57,607 nucleotides of DNA, taken from assembly GCF_000442515.1 (NCBI RefSeq), contig NZ_AQPH01000016.1, positions 1 to 57,607 on the forward strand. Direction: 5' to 3'. The notes under the pieces are model-generated. The model did no database searches. It saw only the letters and a list, made by a program, of their open reading frames with translations, and was not told the DNA's origin. Every line of letters begins with the position of its first letter. Position 1 is the first letter of the stretch. This DNA comes from Magnetospirillum fulvum MGU-K5 (lineage in GTDB: Bacteria; Pseudomonadota; Alphaproteobacteria; Rhodospirillales; Magnetospirillaceae). The position numbers were made by a program, and so were the translations under genes. Shown piece after piece: positions 1 through 8,692 of the stretch.

Positions 1-824
1 ATCATTTCTATGTTGCCGCGATGGACGCCGAGGTCCAGGCCCGCAAGGCGACCGAACGCGACATGCGACTGGCGCTGGGCACCGATCAACTTGAATTGCA
101 TTACCAGCCGCTGCTTGACCTCAAGACCGGGCAGATCGTCGGCTGCGAGGCGCTGTTGCGCTGGAACCACCCGACCCGGGGCTGGGTGCCGCCCGCTCAC
201 TTCATCCCGGTGATCGAGCGGACCGACCTCATCACCCCGCTGGGGCGCTGGATTCTCCATCGCGCCTGTCTTCAGGGCCGCACCTGGCTGCGCCAGGGGC
301 TGGGACCGATGCAGATCGCGGTCAATCTGTCCCCGGTCCAGTTCAAGCACAGCCAGACCTTGCTGGCGATGATCGCCGACATCCTGGACCAGACCGGGTT
401 CGACCCTGCGTGTCTTCAGCTTGAAATCACCGAAGGCATCGCGATGCAAAATGTCGAGACCACCATCGAGGTGCTGCAATCGCTGCGCACGATGGGGGTT
501 CTGGTTTCGATTGACGATTTCGGCACCGGCTATTCGTCGCTCAATTACCTGAAGCGCTTCCCGGTCGACAAGCTGAAGATCGACCGCTCGTTCGTCGTCG
601 ATATCGGCCAGCATCCCGACAATGCGGCGGTGGTCAAGGCGATCGTCGATCTCGGCCACTCGCTCGGCACCCGCGTCAATGTCGAGGGCGTCGAAAGGCG
701 CAACCAGCTCGACTTCCTGTTGGCCCAGGGCGTCGATGAGGCTCAGGGCTTCTATTTCAGCCGCGCCGTTCCCGCCGAGGACTTCGCCCAACTGGTCCGC
801 GACCAGCGCGACTGGCTGGCCTGA
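1..824 (+). CDS. GGDEF-EAL protein, 3' part (c-di-GMP phosphodiesterase)
   Basis: The reading frame is already open at the window edge, so the gene starts upstream. The first residues (HFYVAAMDAEVQARK) look like the end of a GGDEF domain plus the usual linker into EAL. The remaining ~250 residues are a complete EAL domain: signature CEALLRW, ITEG around the middle, DDFGTGYSS and a KIDRSF segment, the acidic residues expected to bind the catalytic metals. The protein should hydrolyse c-di-GMP to pGpG. Whether the upstream GGDEF part is active, and what sensor domain precedes it, cannot be seen. The first ATG at 21 is internal to the domain and not a real start. Confidence 0.93.
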   Translation, partial: HFYVAAMDAEVQARKATERDMRLALGTDQLELHYQPLLDLKTGQIVGCEALLRWNHPTRGWVPPAHFIPVIERTDLITPLGRWILHRACLQGRTWLRQGLGPMQIAVNLSPVQFKHSQTLLAMIADILDQTGFDPACLQLEITEGIAMQNVETTIEVLQSLRTMGVLVSIDDFGTGYSSLNYLKRFPVDKLKIDRSFVVDIGQHPDNAAVVKAIVDLGHSLGTRVNVEGVERRNQLDFLLAQGVDEAQGFYFSRAVPAEDFAQLVRDQRDWLA

Positions 825-846
825 CCACCCCTTTCGCACCTGCAAA

Positions 847-877
847 AAACATGTCATCCTGCGAGATCGACATGTTT
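847..877. repeat. Inverted repeat after the EAL gene
   Basis: Perfect 9-bp arms (aaacatgtc / gacatgttt, 847-855 and 869-877) surround a 13-nt spacer. The repeat lies between the EAL stop codon and the ribosome-binding site of the next small gene. It could be an operator for that gene or a weak terminator; the stem is AT-rich and there is no T-run, which argues against a strong terminator. Confidence 0.5.
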
Positions 878-887
878 AGAGGACATC

Positions 888-1031
888 ATGCCCCTGACGG
901 CCCAGGACATCGCGATTACCGCCATTGTCATTATGGCACTGGCGGGACTGGTTATTCTGTTCAGCGCATGGCGCTATGCCGTCCGCGCCGAGCGCGCCGC
1001 CGCAAAGAACGACCTGTCCCCCGCCACCTGA
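888..1031 (+). CDS. Small single-pass membrane protein, 47 aa
   Basis: A 47-residue reading frame with a good ribosome-binding site (AGAGGA at 878-883, 4 nt before ATG). Residues ~8-27 form one hydrophobic helix (IAITAIVIMALAGLVILFSA) followed by a positively charged tail (RYAVRAERAAAK), so the C-terminus probably faces the cytoplasm. The layout resembles many small membrane proteins of unknown role. It follows the EAL gene by 63 nt and is separated from it by an inverted repeat. No family is recognised. Confidence 0.6.
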   Translation: MPLTAQDIAITAIVIMALAGLVILFSAWRYAVRAERAAAKNDLSPAT

Positions 1032-1107
1032 CCGCCCCCCCTCTCCCGTCGGATTGTCAGCACCGCCGCCTTCGCCGTATCCTTGACCAAACGGCGGGGG
1101 AACAGCG

Positions 1108-1524
1108 ATGAACCGGGCGCGCGTCCGAACTTTAATCTTGCTGGGGCTGGGCGTGATCGTGCTGATCTGGGCGACCTTACCGCCGTCGCGGATCGCCCTG
1201 ACCGACCGCTGCGAGCCGGAAAAAGGCCCGCCCGGCCTTGCCGCCCTGATCTACCCTGGTCCGTTCTGGCGCGGCCAGCTTGAGGCGATCGCCGCCGAAC
1301 GCAACGATTTGATGGCCCAACCCGCCCGCCGCGCCCGGCTGGAAGAGGAATCCGCCCAGCAGACCGGCGGCATCGAAAGCCGGATGACCCGGCTTTCCCG
1401 CGAAGAAACCGACGATCCCGCCGAAAAAGAACGGCGCGACATCGCCCGGCAATCGGCCCGGATGCGCAGGCTTGCCTGGCTGTTCCAGTGCGACGACGAA
1501 ATCCGTCAGCGTCTGGCGCGGTAG
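1108..1524 (+). CDS. Membrane-anchored hypothetical protein, 138 aa
   Basis: The N-terminus has a basic stretch (MNRARVR) followed by a hydrophobic segment at ~8-24, which is an uncleaved anchor or a signal peptide. The rest is hydrophilic, rich in Arg, Glu and Ala, and probably mostly helical, with two cysteines (residues ~33 and ~126) that could pair outside the membrane. No known domain is recognised. It has no obvious operon partner: it is preceded by a small membrane protein on the same strand and followed by a cluster of hairpins that should end its transcript. Confidence 0.6.
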   Translation: MNRARVRTLILLGLGVIVLIWATLPPSRIALTDRCEPEKGPPGLAALIYPGPFWRGQLEAIAAERNDLMAQPARRARLEEESAQQTGGIESRMTRLSREETDDPAEKERRDIARQSARMRRLAWLFQCDDEIRQRLAR

Positions 1525-1586
1525 AAATACGGCACGGGGATATCTGGATCGGACGTATTTCGGGGGCGTCCCGCCCCCGCCCCCCA

Positions 1587-1622
1587 TCGGGAGGCACAGC
1601 CTCCCGACCCCTCCGTAGTTTT
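1587..1622 (+). terminator. Probable terminator of the 138-aa gene
   Basis: A 9-bp perfect stem (tcgggaggc / gcctcccga, loop aca, 1587-1607) is followed after 10 nt by gtttta. A second GC hairpin with 8-bp arms lies just upstream (1561-1579). Together they would end rightward transcription before the convergent stress-protein gene. Confidence 0.55.
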
Positions 1623-1635
1623 AATTAATTGATAT

Positions 1636-1671
1636 AAAAAAGAAATGGAGGTTCGGAGGCTTTCGCCTCCG
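1636..1671 (-). terminator. Terminator of the universal stress gene
   Basis: Read on the minus strand, the 7-bp stem cggaggc/gcctccg (1654-1671, 4-nt loop) is followed by a T-rich stretch (1636-1646, mostly T). Another perfect 6-bp hairpin, ccgggc/gcccgg, lies at 1679-1694, nearer to the stop codon. Confidence 0.6.
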
Positions 1672-1722
1672 GACGGGTCCGGGCAGTCGCCCGGCCGCGC
1701 AGCGGCGTGTTTCCATAGTCTG

Positions 1723-2535
1723 TCAATGCGCCATCAGCACCGGCACCGTCATGTGAGACAGGATGTAGTGGGTTCCGCTGCCCCGGGTCAGCGACAGCAC
1801 ACCGGGGCTCTGGGCGCCCATCACCACCAGATCTGCCCCCAGATCGCACAGCCGCGATAGCAACATATCCATCTTGCCGATTTGCTCGCCGGACAGATGA
1901 TCCGCCTCGGCCTTGATCCCCCGGACGGCAAGATGGTCGATGATATCGACGTGAGGCACTTCGGGAAGACCGCGCGAGTCCTCGTGGGCGCCACGCAACG
2001 ACAGCACCGTCACCGAGGTCGCCCCGGCCAGCAGCGGCACGGAATCCGCCAGAGCGCGGGCGGCTTCGCGGCTGGCGTTCCAGGCGATGGCGATACGCTC
2101 GCCGATCGTGGCAAAGCTGCCGCTATAGGGCACCACCAGCACGGGGCGGCCGGAATTCAAGATCACATGCTCGACCAGATCGTTCGGCACCAAGGCCGAT
2201 TTCGGTTCGACCTGCCCCATCACCACCAGATCGGCAAAGCGGGCGCAGAAGGTGGTTTCGGCCAGCACATGACCCGGTTCGCCATGCGACAGATGCCACC
2301 AGCGCCCATTGATTCCGGCGGCGGCCACCGCCGCCTCGAACCCGGCGCGGACGATCGTGCGGGCCGCGATCAGAAAATCGCTGGCCTGATGAGCGACCGC
2401 ACCGGGGGTAAAGCTGTCAACGCGGGCGAACAGCCCGGTGAGGCGGGCCCCGAACCGCTGCGCCAGCCCGATCGCCAGGGCCAGCCGCACCGCACAGCGC
2501 TCGCTGTCATCGAGATGAACCAGAATATCCTTCAT
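1723..2535 (-). CDS. Universal stress protein, two UspA domains
   Basis: At 270 residues this is about twice a single UspA domain. The first half starts MKDILVHLDDS, a typical first strand and acidic loop. The second half ends with GAQSPGVLSLTRGSGTHYIL then SHMTVPVLMAH, matching the ATP-binding G-x2-G-x9-G(S/T) motif and the final strand of the family. The ATP motif is much clearer in the second half, as is common in tandem Usp proteins. The role is cytoplasmic, in stress survival, with no known enzymatic reaction. A purine-rich site (GGGGA) sits just before the ATG. It stands alone, after a hybrid kinase gene on the same strand, with its own terminator. Confidence 0.9.
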   Translation of the reverse strand: MKDILVHLDDSERCAVRLALAIGLAQRFGARLTGLFARVDSFTPGAVAHQASDFLIAARTIVRAGFEAAVAAAGINGRWWHLSHGEPGHVLAETTFCARFADLVVMGQVEPKSALVPNDLVEHVILNSGRPVLVVPYSGSFATIGERIAIAWNASREAARALADSVPLLAGATSVTVLSLRGAHEDSRGLPEVPHVDIIDHLAVRGIKAEADHLSGEQIGKMDMLLSRLCDLGADLVVMGAQSPGVLSLTRGSGTHYILSHMTVPVLMAH

Positions 2536-2614
2536 CGTCCCCTCTCCCTCTCTCCCGTCCTGCCGACGGGTCCCCTCGCTCCACTCTGCACGTCAGACCA
2601 TCGGGTCGCCAGCC

Positions 2615-5600
2615 TCAGAGTGCGGCGACCGCGGCCTCGGTTTCGGCAAAGGCGGCCACCGCCTGCGGCAACGCGGCGACGGCGGTAGTGCGGTCGTCCT
2701 CGGCACAGGCGACCTCGATCGTCGCGCACAGACGGGCGAAGCGGGTCGCCCCGGCGCTGAACGCCGCCCCCTTGGCAGCGTGGGCCGCCTCGCGCGCCGT
2801 CGCGATGTCACCCTCGGCCAAGGCGGCCTGCATCTCTTCGACCTGGGGACGGGTGGACTCGACGAACAGCGCCAGCATCTCGCGGGCTTCGGTCCCGATC
2901 GCGCCGAACAGGCTGCGCATCGGTTCGAGATCGAGCACCGGAGGGGCGTCGCCAACCTGGGAGGGCACGACCGGCGCAGCCATACTCGGCGCGGCGACGG
3001 CAACACGGCGGCGGCGCAGCGTCTGGGCGGCGGGCAGCAGCCGCCGCAAGGTATCGTCAAGCTGGGCAAGGTCGATCGGCTTGGCCAGGAAATCGTCCAT
3101 CCCGCTGTCCCGGCAGCGCCGCGCCGTCCCGGACAGGGCATCGGCGGTCAGGGCGACAATCGGCATCCGCCGCCCGGTCTCGATTTCGGCCTCGCGCACC
3201 CGGTGGGTCAGTTCGTACCCGTCCATCTCGGGCATGTGGCAATCGGTCAGCAGCAGACCGAAATCGCGGATTCGCATCCGCTCCCACGCCTCGGCCCCGT
3301 TGGCGACGATCTCGCAGGCATAGCCCAGCCGCTCCATCAGATGGCGGATCACCACCGTATTGGTCGGATTGTCCTCGGCAATCAGGATCAGCGCCCCGGC
3401 AGCGGCTGCCTCGGCGACCGAGGGGGCCTCGAACAGGGCTTCGGCCCCGGCGGGATTGTCGCCCCCCCCGCCGACATCTTCCAGCCGACCGCGTCCGACG
3501 GCGGCGGCGACCGTCCGCCACAAGGCACGGCGGCGCACCGGCTTTGGCAACAGGGCGAACAGACCGGCAGCGCGGGCCTCGGCGGTAGCAGCGGGCAGAC
3601 CGCGGGGAGCCGCCATCGCCACCACCCGCATTCCCCCTTCGGCGGCGGCGGTCTGCATCAACGCCCCGGCCAGTCCCAGACAATGCCGGTAATCCTGGCC
3701 GCCATCGAGCAGCATCACGTCGTAGCTCCACCCCGCCAGCGCCGCCGCCCGCACGGCTGCCAGCGCGCCCTCGGCGGTGACCACCACCGCGACCTGGGCC
3801 CCCAGATGGCCGAGATAGCGGCGCAATCCCTCGGCCACCACCGGCCCCTCGGCCAGCACCAGAACGGCAATCCCGGCCAGATCGGGACCGGGTTCGGGCG
3901 CGGAATCCGCGACGTCAAGCGGCACGGTGACGCGGAAGGTCGAACCGCGTCCGGGCATTGTCTCGACCGCGATCTCACCCGCCATCAACTCGACGAGACG
4001 GCGACAGATCGACAGGCCCAGCCCGGTCCCGCCATAGCGGCGCGAGATCGTGGCGTCGGCCTGCATGAAGGGTTCGAACAGACGCGCCTTCTGCTCCTCG
4101 TCCAAACCGATCCCGGTATCGATCACCGACAGGGTCAGCGCCAGCGGCCGGGCGTGCGGATCGGCGCTTTCGACCGAAATCCTGACATAGCCGCTATCGG
4201 TGAATTTGATCGCGTTGCCGACCAGATTGGTGACGATCTGGCGCATCCGCACCGGATCGCCCAACACCCGGGCCGGTAAATCGGGATCGATATGGGTGAT
4301 CAGGCTGATCCCCTTCTCACGGGCGCGGGGAGCCAGCAATTCGGCCACGCCTTCGACCAGATCGACCGGCGACAGCTCCATCACCTCCAACGGCAAACGC
4401 CCGGCCTCGATCTTCGAGAAATCAAGGATGTCGTTGATGATCGTCAGCAGCGAGGTCGCGGAATCCCGGATCACCCGCGACATCTCGTGCTGTTCGGGCG
4501 GCAACGGCATGTCTTCGAGCAGATGGGCCATCGTCAGCACCCCGTTCATCGGAGTGCGGATTTCGTGGCTCATCGTGGCGAGGAACAGCGACTTGGCCTG
4601 ATTGGCATCCTCGGCCATCCGCTTGGCCTCGGCCAGTGCGGCTTCCTCTTCCTTGTGACGCGAAATGTCGATCGACGAGACGATCACCGCCGTCTCGCCA
4701 TCCATCTCGATCTCGGCCGCCGACAGCATCGCCCAGAAATCGCGGCCATCGCGGGTTCGCATCCGGCATTCAAAGCCGGTGACGAAGCCGTTCCGGGTCA
4801 CCAGATCGACCAGACGGCGCAGATTGGCGGGATCGGCATAGACGGTCGAGGCATCCAGCCCGACGGCCTGACGGTCGGCAACCTGATACAGCTCGGTCCA
4901 GCGCGGATTGACCAGCACCAGCCGATGATCGGCCACCGTCGAAATCGCCAGCGCCAGCGGCGAGGTATCGAGGATGCGGCGCAGGCGGTTTTCGCTTTCG
5001 ATCAGGGCCTGGGTCGAATCGCTGACCTTGGCCATCGCATCGCGGAACACCACCAGTTCGGCGGCCATGTCGGCGATCTCGTCCTTGCCGCCGTCAGGGA
5101 TCGGGGTGTGGAAATCGCCCAGCACGATCCGGTGCATCGCCTCGGCCAGCCCGGTCAGCCGCCCGACCAGATTGCGGCCGAGATACAGCCAGACGAACAG
5201 CAGCGGACCGATGAAGGTCAGCATCGCCACCACCAGCAGGGTATAGCGACCGTTCAGCACCGCCGCTTCGGCCCGGCGTTCATTGTCGGTGGCGTCGGCC
5301 TCGGCGGCGGATACCAACCGCCCCACCGCCGACGAGGTCCGCGCCACCAGATCGCGGCCTTCGTCGTTGGCGGTGGCCAGCCGGGCGTTGGTCAGCATCT
5401 GGAGCGTGCGCAACTCGAACACGTTTTCCGCCCCGGTCCCCAACGCCAGCACCCGACGGGTCAGCGCCCGGGCCCGATCCGCCGCCGGGCCCTCGCCGAT
5501 TCCGTCGGACAGCAGCGCGAGGCGGCGCACCTGCTCGTCATAGGATTCGCGCAATTCGCCGATCTTCTCGATATCGGGAGCGGTCACCGTTTCGCGCAGG

Positions 5601-6190
5601 ATCGTCGAGGCCAGGACCACCGCCGCCAGCAATTGGTCGTTGTTCAGCCATTCGACCGACCCGCGCACTTCGATATCGAGTTGGGAAATCGCTTCGGCGC
5701 GGGCGCGCTCGGACAATTGCAGGCGGCGATCGACCAGGATGTTGCGGTCAACGACATTGTCGGCAAAGGCGGCGATCATCGAGCGCAATTCTTCGACCCG
5801 ATTCTGGTCGGTCGCCGCCCCGGCCAGCCCGTCGAGCAGGCCGAGCAACCCCTCGGTCTGCTGTTGCAGCGCGACGAAATTGCTCTGACGCTGGAATTGC
5901 GACATCGACCCGTCGAGCGCGGGCGCCGCCGCCGCCAATCGCGCCGTCGCCTCGGACAGTTTCAGCGCGTTCGAGACGCTGGGGAGATTGGTGCGGGTCA
6001 TCGCCGCCAGTAGACGCTCGATCTCGGTATAGCTGAACCAGGTCAGGCTGGCCCCGAACAGGATCATCGCCCCGACCGCGCCGATCGCCACCACCAGCTT
6101 GGCGCGGATGCCGAATCGCCAGCCGCCCACCGCCCGACCCGGTCGCGGCGGGGTGCCTTCCGGCCCGTTCTGCGTCATCGCACCCGGCAC
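2615..6190 (-). CDS. Hybrid sensor histidine kinase with HAMP, PAS, receiver and Hpt domains
   Basis: A 1191-residue membrane kinase. Order: transmembrane helix ~31-54; a long helical periplasmic sensor region; second helix ~313-335; HAMP; PAS domain (from LRRILDTSPLALA); HisKA with phospho-acceptor His542 in MSHEIRTPMNG; HATPase_c with the N, G1 (DTGIGL) and G2 (GGTGLGLSI) boxes; a degenerate receiver-like segment; a true receiver with Asp983 in LTDCHMPEMDGYE; and an Hpt domain with His1137 in HAAKGAA. It can therefore run a complete His-Asp-His relay but needs a separate final regulator, which is not in the neighbourhood. GTG at 6190 is chosen because GGAGG (6201-6205) lies 10 nt upstream; the ATG 12 nt downstream is the alternative. 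The signal sensed is unknown. Confidence 0.93.
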   Translation of the reverse strand: MPGAMTQNGPEGTPPRPGRAVGGWRFGIRAKLVVAIGAVGAMILFGASLTWFSYTEIERLLAAMTRTNLPSVSNALKLSEATARLAAAAPALDGSMSQFQRQSNFVALQQQTEGLLGLLDGLAGAATDQNRVEELRSMIAAFADNVVDRNILVDRRLQLSERARAEAISQLDIEVRGSVEWLNNDQLLAAVVLASTILRETVTAPDIEKIGELRESYDEQVRRLALLSDGIGEGPAADRARALTRRVLALGTGAENVFELRTLQMLTNARLATANDEGRDLVARTSSAVGRLVSAAEADATDNERRAEAAVLNGRYTLLVVAMLTFIGPLLFVWLYLGRNLVGRLTGLAEAMHRIVLGDFHTPIPDGGKDEIADMAAELVVFRDAMAKVSDSTQALIESENRLRRILDTSPLALAISTVADHRLVLVNPRWTELYQVADRQAVGLDASTVYADPANLRRLVDLVTRNGFVTGFECRMRTRDGRDFWAMLSAAEIEMDGETAVIVSSIDISRHKEEEAALAEAKRMAEDANQAKSLFLATMSHEIRTPMNGVLTMAHLLEDMPLPPEQHEMSRVIRDSATSLLTIINDILDFSKIEAGRLPLEVMELSPVDLVEGVAELLAPRAREKGISLITHIDPDLPARVLGDPVRMRQIVTNLVGNAIKFTDSGYVRISVESADPHARPLALTLSVIDTGIGLDEEQKARLFEPFMQADATISRRYGGTGLGLSICRRLVELMAGEIAVETMPGRGSTFRVTVPLDVADSAPEPGPDLAGIAVLVLAEGPVVAEGLRRYLGHLGAQVAVVVTAEGALAAVRAAALAGWSYDVMLLDGGQDYRHCLGLAGALMQTAAAEGGMRVVAMAAPRGLPAATAEARAAGLFALLPKPVRRRALWRTVAAAVGRGRLEDVGGGGDNPAGAEALFEAPSVAEAAAAGALILIAEDNPTNTVVIRHLMERLGYACEIVANGAEAWERMRIRDFGLLLTDCHMPEMDGYELTHRVREAEIETGRRMPIVALTADALSGTARRCRDSGMDDFLAKPIDLAQLDDTLRRLLPAAQTLRRRRVAVAAPSMAAPVVPSQVGDAPPVLDLEPMRSLFGAIGTEAREMLALFVESTRPQVEEMQAALAEGDIATAREAAHAAKGAAFSAGATRFARLCATIEVACAEDDRTTAVAALPQAVAAFAETEAAVAAL

Positions 6191-6303
6191 CCGATCCCGT
6201 CCTCCGCTGATCGCCCCGCCCCATCATGCCCGAGCCGGACGCATTCGGCAAAGCCCGGCGGCAAGGCTTTGCCGCAGCCCGGCCGCGTGCTACCAGTTCG
6301 CTC

Positions 6304-6466
6304 GTGTGGAGGATTCGAAGTTCCTATCATTCGTGCCGCGAACGATTTTAGGAGCTTCGAATCCGAAAACCACACTAGAAAACATAGAGTTATTCGTGTC
6401 CTGATCGATTCCGAAGTTCGAAAGATGCCGGATTTCGACGATACGAACTTCGGAATCGGGACACGA
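6304..6466. repeat. Two tandem long imperfect hairpins in a divergent intergenic region
   Basis: The first hairpin spans 6304-6375: arms gtgtggaggattcgaagttcct and its near complement, with an inner stem atcattcg/cgaacgat. The second spans 6394-6466: tcgtgtcc and cgattccgaagttcg on the left pair with cgaacttcggaatcg and ggacacga on the right, with a 4-nt bulge. Both are built around a shared GATTC(C)GAAGTTC core, so the region holds four alternately oriented copies of that core. They fill most of the 320-bp gap (6191-6510) between the hybrid kinase and the 135-aa gene. Whether they act as protein-binding sites, RNA structures or mobile palindromes is unknown. Confidence 0.7.
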
Positions 6467-6510
6467 ACGGCGGACCGGGTCGGGTTCGCCCCGATCGCAA
6501 GGGGGAAGGA

Positions 6511-6918
6511 ATGGGGACAGCCTACGTCGCCAAAAGCAAAATCCTGCAAGCCTGGGGCGGTGATGTCGGACTGGGCAAGCACCTTTATAAACTGGGCTAT
6601 CTCGCCGAAGGGACGCCCGCCGAGCATCTGGCCGAGGGTCTGGCCGGAGTCACCGACTGGGTGGTGGTGACCGCCCGCCCCGCCGACGCCGTTTCCGAAG
6701 CGGCGATCCTGGAGCGGATGGCGCGCAAGGAAAAGATGGTCGATCCGGCTTATTACCCCCGCCTCAAGGGCGAGGCCGGAATCGTCAAGATCAATCCCAG
6801 TTCGGTCGAGAATTCGATGCGGATTCGCTTCGCGCTCGAAAACGGTCGCGAGGTCAACGAGATCAAGGTCAAGCCGACCGACATCGCCCGCTATCTGCTC
6901 GACAACGCCTTGGGCTGA
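6511..6918 (+). CDS. Conserved-looking hypothetical protein, 135 aa
   Basis: A 135-residue soluble protein with no signal peptide, cysteines or membrane segment. A purine-rich GGGGGAAGGA run directly precedes the ATG. The sequence is balanced in charge, with GVTDWVVVTARPADAVSEAAI in the middle (a probable strand-helix) and a basic/acidic C-terminal half ending in TDIARYLLDNALG. I do not recognise a family. It is a single-gene unit, bounded upstream by the double hairpin and downstream by a strong terminator. Confidence 0.7.
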   Translation: MGTAYVAKSKILQAWGGDVGLGKHLYKLGYLAEGTPAEHLAEGLAGVTDWVVVTARPADAVSEAAILERMARKEKMVDPAYYPRLKGEAGIVKINPSSVENSMRIRFALENGREVNEIKVKPTDIARYLLDNALG

Positions 6919-6944
6919 GACCGCAGCTTTTGGCCCAAAAAACA

Positions 6945-6978
6945 GGGGCGCCCCGGTAACCCGGAGCGCCCCTTTTTT
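6945..6978. terminator. Bidirectional intrinsic terminator
   Basis: Stem ggggcgc...gcgcccc with inner ccgg/ccgg pairing (6945-6972) followed by six T on the plus strand. On the minus strand the same stem is followed by a TTTTTT run (complement of the A-run at about 6938-6942). It sits between two convergent genes and can serve both. Confidence 0.9.
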
Positions 6979-6996
6979 CGTCTCCCCTCGCCGGAT

Positions 6997-8514
6997 TTAC
7001 TCGGCGGCGGCGGCGGCCTTCGCTTCAACCAGCATGCTGCCGGTGCGCTGGGCGTTGAGGTGCCAGGAGAAGGCTTCCTCGATCAGATGCGGGGTGTGAC
7101 CGCCACGGGTCAACGCCCGCTTGTAATAATCGCGAGCAAGGTCGCGGTAGGTCGGATGCATGCAATTCTCGATCACCAGCGAGGCGCGCTCACGCGGGGC
7201 CAGCCCGCGCAGATCGGCCAGACCCTGTTCGGTGACGATCAGATCGACGTCGTGTTCGCAATGATCGACGTGGGTGACCATCGGCACGATCGAGGACAGC
7301 TTGCCGCCCTTGGCAACCGACTTGGTGACGAACACCGACAGATAACAGTTGCGGGCAAAGTCGCCCGAACCGCCGATGCCGTTCATCATGTGGGTGCCGT
7401 TGACGTGGGTCGAGTTGACGTTGCCGTAGATGTCGGCCTCAAGCGCGGTGTTGATGCCGATCAGGCCGAGACGACGGATCACCTCGGGATGGTTCGACAC
7501 TTCCTGCGGACGCAGCACCAGCCGGTCCTTGTAGCGCTTGACGTCGCCGAAGAACTTGCGGGCGCAATCGCCCGACAGCGACAGGGCCGAGCCGGAGGCA
7601 AAGGTCATCTTGCCCGCGTCGAGCAGTTCGAAGGTCGAATCCTGCAACACTTCGGAATACATCGTCAGATCGTGGAACGGGCTGTCGAGGAAGCCGTGCA
7701 GCACCGCATTGGCGATCGACCCGATCCCGGCCTGAAGCGGCTGGAGCGAGGTCGAGAGACGGCCTTTGCCCACTTCGTGGCGGAAGAACTCGACCAGATG
7801 ACCGGCGATCGCGTTGGTTTCCTCGTCCGGCGGGGTGATCGTCGCGAACGAATCCATCTTTTCGGTGATCACGATCGCGGCAATACGCGAGGGATCGACC
7901 GGGATGTAGGGCAGGCCGATGCGGTCGCTGGGGGTCATCAGCGGAATCGGCTCGCGATGCGGACGCCGGGTCGGGATATAGACGTCGTGGAGACCGACCA
8001 GATCCATGCTCTGATGGATGTTGATCTCGACGATGATCTTCTCGGCCAGGATCGCGAAGGTCGCGGAATTGCCGATCGAGCTGGTCGGAATGATCCCGCC
8101 ATCTTCGGTGATCGCCACCGCCTCGATCACGGCGACGTCAACCTTCGGCAGCTGACGCGAGCGCAGCATCTCGACGGTTTCCGACAGGTGCTGATCGACG
8201 AACATCACCTCACCGGCGTTGATCGCCTTGCGCAGCACCGGATCAGCCTGGAACGGCAGGCGACGCGACAGCACATGCGCTTCGGCCAGGGTCTTGTCGA
8301 TGTCGCTGCCCAGGCTGGCACCGGTCATCAGGCTGATCTTCAGCGGGTGCTCGGTCGCGCGTTCGGCCAAAGCCATCGGTACGACCTTGGCGTCGCCGGA
8401 ACGGGTAAAGCCGCTCATCCCGACGGTCATACCGTCCTGAATGTGCATGGCGGCTTCTTCCGCGCCAACCACCTTGCCCCACAGCGACTTGAGCAGGATA
8501 CGATCTCTATACAT
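6997..8514 (-). CDS. Acetyl-CoA hydrolase/transferase family (succinate:acetate CoA-transferase-like)
   Basis: A 505-residue class I CoA-transferase. Motifs: GMSGFTRSGDAK near the N-terminus; GxGSIANAVLHG; the catalytic glutamate Glu288 in MYSEVLQD; and the glycine-rich NGIGGSGDFARN near the C-terminus. Enzymes of this group move CoA between acetate, succinate or related acids through a glutamyl-CoA intermediate, in the cytoplasm. The exact substrate pair cannot be read from sequence. I start at 8514 (MYRDRILL) because GGAG lies 9 nt upstream and family members begin with this motif; an in-frame ATG at 8541 would add nine unusual residues. Together with adhE later in the window it suggests fermentative acetate or acyl-CoA handling. 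Confidence 0.9.
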   Translation of the reverse strand: MYRDRILLKSLWGKVVGAEEAAMHIQDGMTVGMSGFTRSGDAKVVPMALAERATEHPLKISLMTGASLGSDIDKTLAEAHVLSRRLPFQADPVLRKAINAGEVMFVDQHLSETVEMLRSRQLPKVDVAVIEAVAITEDGGIIPTSSIGNSATFAILAEKIIVEINIHQSMDLVGLHDVYIPTRRPHREPIPLMTPSDRIGLPYIPVDPSRIAAIVITEKMDSFATITPPDEETNAIAGHLVEFFRHEVGKGRLSTSLQPLQAGIGSIANAVLHGFLDSPFHDLTMYSEVLQDSTFELLDAGKMTFASGSALSLSGDCARKFFGDVKRYKDRLVLRPQEVSNHPEVIRRLGLIGINTALEADIYGNVNSTHVNGTHMMNGIGGSGDFARNCYLSVFVTKSVAKGGKLSSIVPMVTHVDHCEHDVDLIVTEQGLADLRGLAPRERASLVIENCMHPTYRDLARDYYKRALTRGGHTPHLIEEAFSWHLNAQRTGSMLVEAKAAAAAE

Positions 8515-8692
8515 GCACGGCGGCTCCACACAGATGTCCATTCGGGTTCTTTACCCCCCCGTCACCGCTACCACCAATGTCGAATGGGCAGGTTGCACAT
8601 TCGCACGAGGGGCTTGCATCCGCACTAAAAATCGATATTTTGTTTCGCCGCTTGGGCCGGGAAGAAATTATGTTGCGCTGCGCCATAAAAAA

